Shown here in pieces: positions 47,398 to 61,104 of a stretch of DNA of 64,000 bases. The stretch comes from Glandiceps talaboti (Eukaryota > Hemichordata > Enteropneusta > Spengelidae), in NCBI RefSeq assembly GCF_964340395.1, contig NC_135561.1, positions 17,833,240-17,897,239 on the forward strand, written 5' to 3'. Within the stretch, counting starts at the first letter, position 1. Every line of letters starts with the position of its first letter. The notes under the pieces were generated by a model that made no database searches, had not been told where the DNA came from, and was given only the letters and a program-made list of their open reading frames with translations. The translations under genes and the position numbers were made by a program.

Positions 47398-48319
47398 CTA
47401 TAAATAAATGAGAAGAAATAATTTGATTTAGTATTCTTTTCAACAATATACTTTTCCCTGTGAAAAAAAGGCAATGAGTTCAAAATTGTTACTAGTTTAC
47501 TTATAAAATGCTGAACCAACAATAGGGTAAACATTCACTAAATATTGAATTGTACAGTGAACTTTGATTTAATGTACCCATAATGATCTCGTTTGCCACG
47601 CCATTTCAAGGTGCTTAGCGCCCTCAATGTTCAAAGTATATTATCATTTGTTTTTTTTCACATAGCAGATAAAGCATATATCATTGGTGATTGTCTTTGA
47701 AAATGAAGTTTCATCATGGCTTAATTGAGACGTAACAAAACAAAGAAAAAATAGATAAATATGTCCCTTAAAATTCTGAATCATATTATATATGTCAACC
47801 TATAAAGTCAATTATTATTTAGTCCCCAAATATGAACCTAAATCAAACATTGTGGCTCTGTGTAGTTAGCAGGAATGACACATGTATTTGTATAACCAAA
47901 ATTGTTATGGCAACATGTTATATAGTGATAACCTACTGAATAGACATTGGTTTCATTATAGTCTCAGTAGGGAGATGTAACAGAGTTTTATTGACTGAGT
48001 TCCATTAACTTGCAGTGTATCGTTTTGGGACTTCCAATGTTTACATAACCTTAATCACAGGGTGATTAGAATTGCACAACAGAGGAACTACTATCACTCA
48101 CTTTTGTAAAGAAGGACAATAGATTTAGTTGCGCCAATCTTTAATAGTGAACTGAAGGCTCGATTACCAGAGTTGTAAAATATGGTTTATGCAATATAGT
48201 CGTGAATGAAGAACTGTTTTCCAGATGTCGACAGAGAATGAAAGTATTAACACATAATACTCATGAAGTGTTGGATATGTCTCCATTAAAATGACAACAC
48301 TACAATATACATACTTCGA
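47398..48319. other. upstream of the first visible KCNQ1 exon, nothing recognised
   Basis: Probably KCNQ1 intron 1. No exon encoding a KCNQ N-terminus or the conserved pre-S1 segment was found here or farther on. Confidence 0.4.
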
Positions 48320-48621
48320 TCACCAAATCAATCAGTATGCCTCTATACTAACACATTCTGTGGTCTTAAAGTCATAGACAGGAAATGTGTCTTTTGCCAA
48401 AATTTATCAGAAGATGAAGTACACCACTTTTATACATGGACTTTAGGAAATTATTGTTAGACAAAATAACAACTTTAATGCTGAACTTAAATCATGTGAA
48501 TACACATGAGAAATTACAACATTTAATGACAAATTTTCATATTGATACTGCAAAATTTCGGCATGAGGCTTCCATACCACAATCTAGAATTGAGACACGT
48601 GACAACTATTTACTTATTTAA
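48320..48621 (+). pseudogene. decayed non-LTR retrotransposon C-terminal fragment
   Basis: One frame reads DRKCVFCQNLSEDEVHHFYT, with the CxxC...H pattern of the cysteine/histidine tail after the reverse transcriptase in many LINEs. After a frame shift, 48436-48621 continues DFRKLLLDKITTLMLNLNHV with NTHEKLQHLMTN, typical of the following segment. It has a stop and a frameshift and no upstream RT is seen, so it is dead. Assignment is from pattern memory. Confidence 0.45.
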
Positions 48622-50560
48622 TATAAATTTATTTAATTTTGTATACTTCGTGACTTATAAGAGGACTAGATGTAATGTGACTCTTTTTTTGTAAACTGTA
48701 CCTCGAACTGTATTTACAATTTGACAAGTCCACATAGGACACTTTATAAAGAAACAAACAACAAACAAACAAACCACAACAACTTGCCATCATGACATGA
48801 AGCTGTGGAAACAGCAATTCAAATATCTGCTGAAAAAGGTTTGGAAATTCAAACTGTGTATATCTTTATGAATGTAACATAGCCATGGAAGTAAAACATA
48901 ACCAAGTCATTTTAGCCATGTTTAGTGTGAGCTGTAATCAAAACCACTTGATGACATTCCAACATTTATATGTCTGTGTTCGAAAACAGATAAAGTATTT
49001 TCATGTTGTAAATTTTTTATTCCCAAGGACTCAGTGTATGTGATGAGCATAACTAATAAAACTATCCACGGACATTAGATAATATCAGTGTACATTGGCA
49101 GTTAAAAATTGTCTTAAAAATTTATTATCTTCATGAGACCACCAACGACAAGGAAATATATTAAATTGCATAAATTTTAATGAAAAATTGATGCCCTTTG
49201 TGTGAACCACATTGTTTTCTCATATGCATCAAATTGTGGTATTCTAACCATAATTTAACCTGTATGAAAATCATCAGTAATATGATCCATATTTGCTGTT
49301 ACACATATCACAAAGTGGTTGTTTGTATAGAACAGAATAGCTTGTGCCATATGACTGACTATCAGCATCACGCATAATACATTATGTGTACTATCCATGT
49401 TAAAAGCGTTTGTTTATAGTTACTTTCAGTATTCACAGCTGTTACACATACTTTGTATGTGTTATTCAGAACAAACTATACACAACAATCTTATAGATAA
49501 GTTGCCAGGCTAAAATAAACAGCCATGGCATGCATTCAACCAAAGGATAACAGATCACAGTGTTGTGTTTATATAGAAGAGTATCCTGCCCATCACTCCA
49601 CTTGAATAGATAGGAGTCATCAACATGAGATTGACACTGGAATACATGAAAAATTATATATCCATTCTACCAGACAACTAATATTGACTTGTAAATTTCA
49701 CATTATAAATCAACGCAAAAATGCAGTAATTTGCATTATAACTTGGAATATTTCAATTCATAACCCTTTACAATCTAGCTCCCTGTTTTCAGGGTACAGG
49801 TGTAGTTTCATACTTGAAACCCAGTCATTAAAGGGTTAAACACTGGGTGATCCTGTTTTATATACAACACCGGCATATCTCTCATGTATAAAAAATCTGA
49901 CATTATATCATACGTTTATATAATATATAAGATCAGGGCATTATAACACACATTTAACCTTTAAAAAACATGCCAATCTGATTGGATGGGATGTATTAAG
50001 ACCATACTGGTATCACCTGCTGTCTATTAGTGTAATAGCAATCACACATACAATGATATCCATTATTTATAATTGGATACACGTTTTCTTACTTTATGCT
50101 GGATGATATAAATGTGGAAATGAACACAATATATCTCAACTTTAAGTAGATATTCAGCTCATGCATGAACGGATAAAGATGTACAATTCCCATTCCTGAG
50201 ATTCCTACTCTGAAGATGATGACTATGAATGTGTCTGATGCCTGTATTGATGGCCTTGTGTTGTAAATATATTAGTCTTCCTCAATGAACATCACGATTT
50301 ACATCCATATACTATTCAAAGAGAGTTGGCATCAAGGTTTTAAAATTGTATATTTATAATTGAAATTCAAAGTTTGCCCTAATGAATACCATATATATGT
50401 AACAACAGATGACTTTAAATGATCCTAAAATCATTTATTTCCAGTTTTATACAGTATACAGACCATTCAACACAATAAAATATTCAAATAGACAGTTTCT
50501 TGAATGCTTGAATAAATTAAATTAAATAAAACTCCATTCGCATAAAAAATATGTAATACT
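48622..50560. other. no gene recognised
   Basis: AT-rich sequence. A short inverted pair TAACCCTTTACAA near 49760 and TTAAAGGGTTAA near 49827 brackets a 75-bp segment; nothing else is supported. Confidence 0.35.
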
Positions 50561-50579
50561 AAAGTTGAGAGTTACATCT

Positions 50580-51160
50580 ATCCATTTTGTTGATCATTAT
50601 ACACATTGCAAAGTTTGGGAACTGTTGTCAAAAAACCAAATTCATGGAATGTACTATTTTGCATGTCAATCAGTATCTTTCTGTCATGTTTATATCTTTT
50701 AAACAGAGTACGTCATAAAATGCAAATGAAATGAAACACCCCATTAAAAGTTCTCTTATCTCGATAACAGATTGCTGTAAATATATCCCGGTAAATAAGC
50801 TGAGTGTGGCTTAAGAATTTTCATGAAATTTACTACTTTGCAGATTATTATCTGTCCACTGTGTTGATATACTACTAAGTGTGTTGAAAAGTACAAAATA
50901 GTGCATTCTTGGTAATTAAACATCCCTTAACAGTTGTCTTGTCTCAAGTGACAACAGATAAGGGCAAACTTTGAAAGAAGTCCAAGTTAGATACCTTAAG
51001 TGTAAAAATACACATAAGTGTACTACTTCGCATATCATTATCTATTCATTGCATTGGAATTCTATAAATACTACTGAGTATGTAGTACTAGGTAATTGAA
51101 CATCCCTTAAAACTTTTCTTGTCTTGATATAATGTGAGGACAGATTCCTGTAAAATGATC
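50580..51160. repeat. diverged tandem repeat, about three 190-240-bp units
   Basis: Each unit has a motif like TACTACTTTGCAGATTATTA with ATCTGTCCACTGTGTTG, then ATCCCTTAACAGTTGTCTTG and a block like TGACAACAGAT. Units begin near 50580, 50835 and 51020. The minus-strand open frame over 51042-51386 partly reflects this repeat. Confidence 0.6.
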
Positions 51161-54100
51161 CAAAGCTGCTGTGTCCCTGTCTAAATTTTGATAAACAGTG
51201 ACAGTGATGAAGGGTACACTTGATACCTAATCTATATAAACCTCTGAAGTCTTTTTTCATGGCTGCTTGAAGGTAAGCAGAGCTAAGATATATATTTGAT
51301 AAGAAAATGCAAAAATACCCCAAGGGACACCCACAAATTTTCCTGAGGTGTCTACTGCTGGATTTGTGTGATGCGTGAGAGTTCATTTGAGAGATAGAGA
51401 AAAACGATAACAGTATAATGCTACTCCTGATTGGGCATCAGTATACGCAGCTGATGGCTTTGACATACTCAGATTGACTATCAAGACTCACTATAATGAT
51501 CTTTTTCATGCAAGAAATCCGAAATCTAAGTACTTTACCGTATCAGACCTTAATTTTCAAGAAAGAGATAAGCCAATGCTTAAACTCACAAGTATGATGT
51601 CTTACCATACATAGTGCTTATGTCGGTGTCTTCGGCTGTGCCTTTGACTATGCCTTATGGCAATATCTAGAATCAGCAATAACCTTGGTTTCTTTATCTT
51701 CTTTTAGGTATAAGTCTATACATGACGTTTAATCCCCAACAGGATCATTTTTTATTCAAACTTTGGAGTTTGACTTTTCAGATATGCATTATGGACAACA
51801 ATTGATACCAATATCTTTTTAATTATTCATAATTTTTAATCTATGTAATTACATTACTTATCCTACCCATCAAAATAGTGCTATGAATTTCACAGTGCCA
51901 GAGTTGAGGTTTAAATGGCATATCTCATTAAAGTTTAATTTCACATACCTTCATAGCGATTAAAGTGACATTCACATTTCAGATATCTTTTTACCACGGA
52001 ATGATGTGAGCCCTCATATTTTAGAATCAGAAATACAATACAGATGCTATGACAGAGAAATCTGGTAATAACTTTATTTCCTGTACTATCTCTGTTTGGT
52101 TTGTAACATAAAAAACACAGATCACTACATCTACTTAAAAACACACATGATAAATTGTTACATAGAGCAAATTTCATCTATTGGGCTTGCTGAAACTGTG
52201 CCACAAAATGTATTTTTATCTTGCTTCATACAATATTGGTAGGTAAAGACAAAGCATCAGAAATGCTGACTCTTTACAAACAGAATACAAGCTACTGCAA
52301 CACATTGTCACCACTGAAGTTGTTAAAGTCTGAGAAAATGTATACATGCTACTACGCTTTATGTACATGTGGTCTACTGCAATGGGTCAGGCAGCGTATC
52401 ACAATTACTGGCATGTTGTTTTTAATACTTTGTAATGAGACAGCTTGTCTGAAGAGTGTCATAAGGCATAAAATACATTTGTGACATACAGTTTTAGCAA
52501 GGTTATGTGAAATTGGTTGTAATTACTACACACTAATTTGGAATATCATTTAGACATATGCAAGTAATATCATAAACTGCATAACTGAGGTTAAAATTCT
52601 CCTGATTATTTCACAACACCCCCCCCCCCAAAAAAAAAAAAAAAAAAAAAAAACACCCAAAAAACAACAACTAATATGTGCATTGGCTTTTAAGCATTTT
52701 ATAATGCTTTTAAAAAAATTTATTTGTATATGTTCATTTTTAATATATTATTAATTTTATCCTAATTTTTTTTTACGATTTACTAACTTATGGCATTTGC
52801 TCAAATTAAAAAAAAAATTGAGTCGATCTTGTTGGTTAAAACACCAACACAGATTTCATAGAATTTTCAGTAGTAGTTATCAAGATAAGGTGATTGGATC
52901 AGAATAACGATGATATCAGTCACAGCTACAAGGTTTGTGAACATTCCATTAGAATGACTTTGATTTGATTTGACAATATAAGCACCACAACTACTCCTTT
53001 TCCATCTAGCACACGATTGCTACATCAAAAAGTACAGAATATATAACAGTCACTTCAATTTATTGGCTGTATGTCATTCAACAGTCACAGCTGCAAGCTA
53101 TGTGATATAAAACCTCCATTAACATGATTGTATTCAGCTGCATGATGAAGGGGGTGTGAGGGTGTTTGAAATAATAGCATGAATTAATCGTTTCAAAATA
53201 CAAACCAGAAATTTAAACAGATCACACTCTTAATTTCAAACATCCCTACATTTACATTAATTTACTCTTTTAAGTTTGTTCGTTCACATTTCAATCAGAG
53301 TGGAATAATGTCCAGTTTAATAGAAATTTAAGATTTTAGAAATAGGTCAACAAAAATTAGAATCGACATAAACTGTAGGGATTGTTACAACAAAAGTACA
53401 TTTTCATGTAAGCTAAGTAGTTGGTACTCTAAAACATCTGTCTGATCAGATTCTCAACAAGATAGAAAGCTGTTAAATGTGTGTCCTATTTATCAGGATT
53501 ACAATCATAAAACCTCATCAAATAGTTGCTAATATATGGAACATCAACTTTTCATTCTGCACAGTGTATTTTATACGAAGATTCTGTACTAAGTGCATAC
53601 AAACACGAATCTTTGACCATAATTGAACCACAGTGGCTTCTGAGAAGTTTGATTCAAATTTAACGTAACTACAAAACTTCAAAAGACCAAATTACATGTA
53701 AATAACATATTACAAACTCCACTGATTATTCAAAGACTAGCTCACTCTGCTATACTATCAACTCACTGTGGCATTAAAAAGCATAACACACATAATCATG
53801 CAAATCATGAATAAACTGACATGTAATTTTAATGTGACTGTCAAAGTGGTTTTAAGACTGAAATATGATTTGAAACATGTCCTTGGACTTTGAACATCTT
53901 TCAAATTACATTTCACAAACTAAAAATGTTAAATGTTACATTATGTAAATGTTGCATAAGATATCACAAGAAGTAGAAAGAAATGTCAACATATTTTTAG
54001 ATCTTAAGTAGAGAAAACACACACACACACACATACATGTATACATATATGTGTGTGCATGCACACACACACACATCACAGTCCCGCTGTTACTGTACTG

Positions 54101-55660
54101 TCCAGATGTCTTCAGTCTTAACTTCACAGCAAGCAATTTTCCCACTTAGACAGACACACATATGCATGTATACCAATCTGTCATAAGATTATTAACTACT
54201 GTGAACTGTTGTCTTTGTTAACATTTAAATCTGCCAGACAGAACAGTTAGAAAGGTTAATGCTGAATCTTAAATTGCAGTTCAGTAGCTGACCCGTGGTC
54301 AGAGTTGGGATATATATGAGATCAAATGCCATCAGTAAGTCAACTATTAGGACTGCCAATAAATGTCACTGTCTGTAGAGTTATTAACCCCTGACACTAA
54401 GTACATGGATAGATAGTTAACAACAAAGCCTCTTGCTGAGCTGAGAACTCTTACCGAATGAGGACTGAGCTTGCAATGTAGAAAAATGACGGCAAATGTC
54501 TACTATAGTTCAAACCTTTCAGCCATGGAGTCTTAAGTGATCTAAATCCCTGACACGGCCAATTTGTGAAAAACCTGATAATCACTGACAAATTAGTATT
54601 TGGAGAGGATAGGTATTGATTAAAGAAGTAACCATAAATTTGGGTCAGTGACTTTTCAAAGAGAGGTCAGGATAAGGTTTATGCTGTCTGTCATGTCATC
54701 ACTCTCTATGTAAGACTACATACTAGTAAATGTATCAAGCAAATTGTACACATTCAAACAGAAACTACAGAATTTATATATCCTGATTGTTCTATATGAG
54801 TCACAACAATGTGCATTACATCATTGGTTGTGCAGTGCTGTAAACATAATTTTAAAACATTTGCAATTCACAATCACTTTTATTTTCCAAATTTCTTTTC
54901 TTAAGTAAAGTTTGCATTGGTACATTTTTGGCTAGACAATACTTGTCTATGGCCTATCCCACTAATTGTCTTCAATGTGTAGTGACATGGCCCCTTAACC
55001 CTTTAAAACTGGACACCCATATATTGACACTGGTTGTGTATTTTATCATGAATACCAACTTGAAAAAATTCATATCATTAATACTTTTTCAAGTTATTCA
55101 CTTTCACGAGACTGAGGGTAGTCATCAAAGATAAATACACTCTCCAGAAAGCAAGATTAATAGTTTTTACTGGTGATTATAAATGTCATTGGTAGGTCAC
55201 AATTAAACATATAATTATATTATATACACAAATAAGTTCAAATCAAAGAGATGATTACCGTGAAAAAAACACGATGAATGTAAAACTTTCTTTATAACAA
55301 TTGCCACTGCAGATCAAATATAATCTATCACCTTTTATCAAAACATAGTTCAAGAATATACTTTATCTAGATACAGTCATAAAGATTAATATTTTTTTTT
55401 AATTTTAATTTACCTACATACCGGTAAGACATGCTTGGTCCATATAGCTAATAGAGGGGTATATTAATTGTTCATTTGTTGGCTGTCCCAAGTGTGAATG
55501 CTAGTAGAATGTCACCATGAGTTCAGTTATATCTACCATGTAATGTGATACACAATTAAGTGAGGGAAATCATGTGAAGCCTTAAAGTTGGTGTAGTACC
55601 AGGTAGAACATGAAGCCTTGTAATGCTTACATGTATGATGTACTTATTAACAGGTATGAG
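51161..55660. other. no gene recognised; simple repeats
   Basis: Holds a C-run followed by an A-run at about 52618-52653 and a CA/TG tract at about 54017-54075. Open frames such as 51941-52177 (-) and 52221-52484 (+) have no recognisable domain or splice context. Confidence 0.4.
54017..54075. repeat. (CA)n/(TG)n microsatellite with palindromic centre
   Basis: CA tract, then ACATGTATACATATATGTGT, GTGCATGCAC and a second CA tract: a self-complementary arrangement. Confidence 0.9.
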
Positions 55661-55830
55661 TGAGACAGGGCATCAGAAACTTCAATAAATAGTTTGTTCA
55701 TGTCATCATTTTCAATGCCACAGGTATAGCTTCCATGTCAACTCGTAAGTTTCAGTCTTGAAGCTACCTGTGGCACTGCAAATAATGAAATGAACAAACT
55801 ATTTATTGAAGTTTGTAATGTCCTGTCCCG
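55660..55830. mobile_element. palindromic foldback element
   Basis: The left arm (GACAGGGCATCAGAAACTTC, AATAAATAGTTTGTTCATGT, AATGCCACAGGTATAGCTT) is matched on the opposite strand by the right arm (AAGCTACCTGTGGCACTGCA, ATGAACAAACTATTTATTGA, AATGTCCTGTC). About 70-bp arms surround a loop of about 30 bp. A single copy in this window. Confidence 0.75.
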
Positions 55831-56020
55831 CTTAAAAACAAAGCAAAAAAAGAAAAGAAGATAGATAGGTTGTAATAGGTGTGCTGGTTTGTGTCCACTA
55901 ATCTTCAACTGCCTCATTAATTCAATTCATGATATCACGTTTCCTATCATTTTGCAATTGTCTAGTATGCAACACTGGTCATGTGGAAAACACAACTGCA
56001 TGAACTCTTATGAGTGTAAA
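55831..56020. other. spacer before the 29-bp array
   Basis: Nothing recognised. Confidence 0.4.
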
Positions 56021-56940
56021 GCCCAATGGTATATACTTATGAATGCAATGACCAATGGTATATACTTATGAATGCAATGACCAACAGCATGTACTTATGA
56101 GTGCAATGACCAATAGCATGTATTTATGAGTGCAATGACCAATAGCATGTACTTATGAGTGCAATGACCAATAGCATGTACTCATGAGTGCAATGACCAA
56201 TAGCATGTACTTATGAATGCAATGACCAATAGCATGTACTCATGAGTGCAATGACCAATAGCATGTACTTATGAATGCAATGACCAATAGCATGTACTTA
56301 TGAATGCAATGACCAATAGCATGTACTTATGAATGCAATGACCAATAGCATGTATTTATGAATGCAATGACCAATAGCATGTACTTATGAGTGCAATGAC
56401 CAATAGCATGTACTTATGAATGCAATGACCAATGGTATATACTTATGAATGCAATGACCAATAGCATGTACTTATGAGTGCAATGACCAATAGCATGTAC
56501 TTATGAATGCAATGACCAATGGTATATACTTATGAATGCAATGACCAATAGCATGTACTTATGAGTGCAATGACCAATAGCATGTACTTATGAATGCAAT
56601 GACCAATGGTATATACTTATGAATGCAATGACCAATGGTATATACTTATGAATGCAATGACCAATAGCATGTACTTATGAGTGCAATGACCAATAGCATG
56701 TACTTATGAATGCAATGACCAATGGCATTTACTTATGAATGCAATGACCAATAGCATGTACTTATGAGTGCAATGACCAATAGCATGTACTTATGAATGC
56801 AATGACCAATAGCATGTACTTATGAGTGCAATGACCAATAGCATGTATTTATGAGTGCAATGACCAATAGCATGTACTTATGAGTGCAATGACCAATAGC
56901 ATGTACTCATGAGCGCAATGACCAATAGCATGTACTCAAC
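56021..56940. repeat. 29-bp minisatellite, about 31 units
   Basis: Unit contains CAATGACCAATAGCATGTAC followed by TTATGAATG. Common variants are GGTATATAC for AGCATGTAC and GAGTG for GAATG. The variants recur in blocks (for example at 56415, 56515 and 56605), suggesting multi-unit amplification. Each unit carries a CCAAT pentamer. Confidence 0.97.
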
Positions 56941-57409
56941 TAGTGTTTTAGTACTGGCACACACTTGAAATACCCAGCTGTTACTTAGTGTACATAAATT
57001 ATACCAGTTATCACTCAGGGATTATGGAATAAATTTAAGAACATTAATTTATCACTGTATTCTGAGTACAATCCCATATGTACATCATGTATATATATAT
57101 GTGTGTATCCTGTAAATCAAGCTTATTTAGCCGGAATAATATCCTCATGGACACATGCACTCAAAAACTTTGATTTCAATGAATGTATGTATGTATGTAA
57201 CTCTTGAAACTTCATAAAAATATGCCCTCATTCATGTCATTGTGACATATCTTAATCCGAAATGAAATATTGAGAAAACACCAGCAAAATAATGGCATAC
57301 ATTTTGTGCCAAGGACATAATATATTGAATCTAAGCTTCCTTGGAAAAGTGGGCCAGTTGTTAACAAGTTGGAAATTCATGCTTTTTTAGTGCTCCGTGT
57401 TACTACATG

Positions 57410-57610
57410 TATGTTTGCAATCAAATGAACAATATTTCAGCTTCATACTGTATACATTTAATAAAGTGAACAATTTAATAAACTTTCAAAATTAAAAATA
57501 CGCCATTTATTAAACTGAACAATATTTCAGCTTCAAACTGTATACGCCATTTAATAAACTGAACAAATTTAATAAACTGAACAATATTTCAGTTTCACAC
57601 TAATATATCA
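57410..57610. repeat. short degenerate tandem repeat
   Basis: Repeated phrases ATTTAATAAACTGAACAA and TATTTCAGCTTCA with variants occur about four times; spacing is irregular. Confidence 0.65.
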
Positions 57611-59190
57611 CTGGATTTTCTGTTTCTGTTACAACGAGGATTCATTAAAATAGTACCAAACTTAACACTAAGTAAAAAATCATGAAAAGTGAAGCAGTGT
57701 TCGATGCTCCACTTAAAAAGAAAAGGATATCATGTGATTTGAGAAGGTTGCCTACACTTTATGATCACATTATTAGTGCATCTTTGGTAGTTATGTGAAA
57801 AGTAACCTTCATGTTATTAGACCCTACATTGTTATTACCAGCTTATTACATATTAGTACAGCTAGCCTTCAGAACTCTCCTTAGGGTAATGAACTGTCCC
57901 ACTAGAGTGATGATCAGACAGCAAAGGAATATGCCATCATGTCAACTATGTTTGTCTTTATGTCACTGCTATAATTTACCAATAAATCTAAGAATTAAAA
58001 TGTCTCTTATCTAATTATCATCTTCAATAAATTTGAGATTATCTTCATATTCCACACTTCCTATGGGTTGATTTATACAATTTGAATCGTAAAAACTGAA
58101 ACCTGTTTGTACAACTTAATACACCTTTTAAAGAAATTAGTAAAAGGCAATTAATGGGGATAATTATTCACTATTAAATCACCAGTGTTTTTAAGGTTGG
58201 TAAGTGGGTAAAATCTACCTGAGTTTTGCAGTTATTTTACCAGTGTACCCTACAAATATAACATAATATATAGGAAGCTATGCCAATTTTACCATATTTC
58301 ACCTTCCTGTTATCGGGATTCCCAGCCCCAAAACATTGATCACTATTCGTTATAGGTACAACCTAATTCATATTACCATCTGAATACATGCTGATACCTT
58401 TTATAATTAATATCACGGTGAAAATTTCACCATAGGACAGTGATGTTTATTTCATGTTCAAGAAAGCAAAAAATTGAATTCACTTACATGAATATCATTA
58501 TCATAAGAGATGATAATACAGTTTGATTTACACGAGATTGGGTTCAAATTAAAGGTAATTTTATGTAAATAAGATTAACATTTTTGAATATTCCTGATGT
58601 ACAATGGATGCATTAATCAGAAAAAAAATCACAAAGGCTGGATTGCCCTAAAAAACCTCCACTCAAAAATTCTGTTCACAGAGCATCTTCAGATCAGTAA
58701 ATTATTCAAATTATAACTCTACTACTACAGTAACCATACTTGTGTATTTTTAATTTTAAAAAGGCTATAAACCATTTTTAGACAATTGTAACTATAAGCT
58801 GGTCCCCAAAATGTAATAATTTCAAACGTACGTGATACGAGATGAAACAAGGTAATGTTTGAATGCCATAGTGGAAGGTTATCCATTTTAGTAAATATAT
58901 CTAGATGTACAAGTAAGAAAACAGGCCTCCAGCTACTATGCATTGATACTATCCACTAATGGAGAAAATGATCCCTTGTCTTTCAAGCTCATCACACACA
59001 CACACAACGACTAGAGGGATGATAGCCTGGTTTCCTAGCAACAACATCTCTTGCATCCTCATCAATTTTCCTACTAGCCTTTGGGAATACAAACAAGTTT
59101 GTACTACATTACTGTATGGTAGTCAAGAACAGATGAATGAATGGTTTGCAGATTGCTTTACTTTTTAGAATAACAGGATTGCTACAATGA
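57611..59190. other. no gene recognised
   Basis: AT-rich with small open frames only. No KCNQ N-terminal exon seen. Confidence 0.35.
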
Positions 59191-59655
59191 CATTAAAACA
59201 TATAACTAACCATTTCCCCTGTTTTCATTCTTGTATTTAACATACATCTTAACATAACTAACCATTTCACCTGTTTTCATTCTTGTATCTAACATAGATC
59301 TTAACATAACAAACCATTTCCCCTGCTTTTATTCTTGTACATGTACATGACATGTATCTAACATACATCTTAACATAACTAACCATTTCACCTGTGTTCA
59401 TTCTTGTATCTAACATACATCTTAACATAACTAACCATTTCCCCTGTTTTCATTCTTGTATCTAACATACATCTTAACATAACAAACCATTTCCCCTGCT
59501 TTTATTCTTGTACATGTACATGTACATGACATGTATCTAACATACATCTTAACATAACTAACCATTTCACCTGTGTTCATTTCTTGTATCTAACATACAT
59601 CTTAACATGACTAACCATTTCACCTGCTTTCATTCTTTTATTTAACATAATTCTT
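59191..59655. repeat. 52-bp minisatellite, eight units
   Basis: Unit has ACATAACTAACCATTTCACC, TGTTTTCATTCTTGTATCT and AACATACATCTTA. Two units carry an inserted GTACATGTACATGACATGTA-like block, about 175 bp apart, so larger units were also copied. Confidence 0.93.
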
Positions 59656-60984
59656 GACAAAGTCATATTACCATTGCAAAGGTGAGTCATCAACCATCAC
59701 AGAATACTTGCCAAAGAGATTTATTTAGTGCGTAGCTATATACATATTTATATGTAAATATCATTTTGGGTGAATTTGCCAAGTTGTTCAGAATTTAATT
59801 CACATCTGCAACATTGTGAGGGCAACAGTAAAATTACAATGAACACACTTTCTAGAAAGATCAATGACACTACATTGTAATAATATAAACCAAGAGTTAT
59901 TAAGCCACAGAATATGCACCTTTGTGTAAGTTTGAAAACAGTAATATTTGCTTAATCAGCTGCGCATGCACTGTACGGAAGTCCATGTTCCATTTTGCAT
60001 TATAGTTACAACTTCCCACACATTCCTGCATATACATACACTCCCCACTTAAGTTCGACCTTTTGCACTATTATGTATTTTGCAGGTATTATGTAAGTTA
60101 CTATAACAACAACATGATCGACAATCTGGCCCACCTTCATCACCTTAAATTAAAGGTTGCTGCAACCTTCCAACAAACACGATGCAAACTTGTAACAACT
60201 ATGATATCTGTTATTAGGACACAGTCTGGATCTAAACATTGTTCTGTACTAGTAAATTTTGTGTCATAAAGAATTACAGTAGGAGAGAAGTTAGATTCAC
60301 AAAACTGTGTTTTCATAAAGTCATTGGAATCAAACAAAATAACAACATAGTGACATCAAATGTGATATCATATAAAGTTTTTCTCATCTACTTCACCTTG
60401 TAAGAATAGTTTAAGGAATGTTCTCGCTATTGCCATGGGAACCTGAGAGAAGAAGATATCTTGCTGGCATAAAAACTCTCATGAAAAGTTTCATGCTTTC
60501 ATTTTCATTTGAAAACATTCCCTGGAATTCGTTCCAGGGGTACTAAATTAACAGGCATATGTAACCTACCAGGTCATGTGACTGTATTACGTGATTTCCA
60601 GTGAATACGTGTTTATTTCCCATGGAGTATATGATTGATTTGATGGGAAACAGAAAGGCTATACGTAGCGAATGCACAGATTATATGTAATAGGACTGTA
60701 TTATGTCAAATCAGGATAAAAACGTGAAAATTATGGCAAATCTATCAAACTAAATTCATTTGGACCACTTGAATTGAGTGGAATAAGCACGTAGATAGTC
60801 TCTACACACAGCTGGCAATGCATCTTCTTGATGAGAGATTATTAGCTATATACTATTAAAAAAAACAATCTCGGAATACTTTTTAAATGAATATTTTTTT
60901 GACATACTGCAAACACTAACTGTAACATGAGTGTCTTTATGGGAAAACAACAGATTGTCTGTCAATTTCGTTGACGACAAGTAT
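59656..60984. other. no gene recognised
   Basis: A short palindromic CCTGGAATTCGTTCCAGG lies near 60521. Otherwise nothing supported. Confidence 0.35.
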
Positions 60985-61085
60985 GAAACCCATAAATTTC
61001 TTTCATCACGTGACCAAGAAGGAGCTTTTATGTTGAAAAATTTGGAGTGAATTGAAGAACTTTGACATTGGTCCCTAAAGCACAT
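60985..61085 (-). repeat. interspersed repeat, family R3 copy 4 (partial)
   Basis: CCCATAAATTTCTTTCATCA, GACCAAGAAGGAGCTTTTAT and TTTGGAGTGAATTGAAGAAC align with the right part of copy 3. Confidence 0.5.
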
Positions 61086-61104
61086 GTCTACCTTAATTTG
61101 CTAA

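Noticed and set aside
51042-51386. 114-codon minus-strand open frame as a gene
   Set aside because: Its plus-strand DNA partly overlaps the diverged tandem repeat at 50.6-51.2 kb, and the peptide has no recognisable domain.
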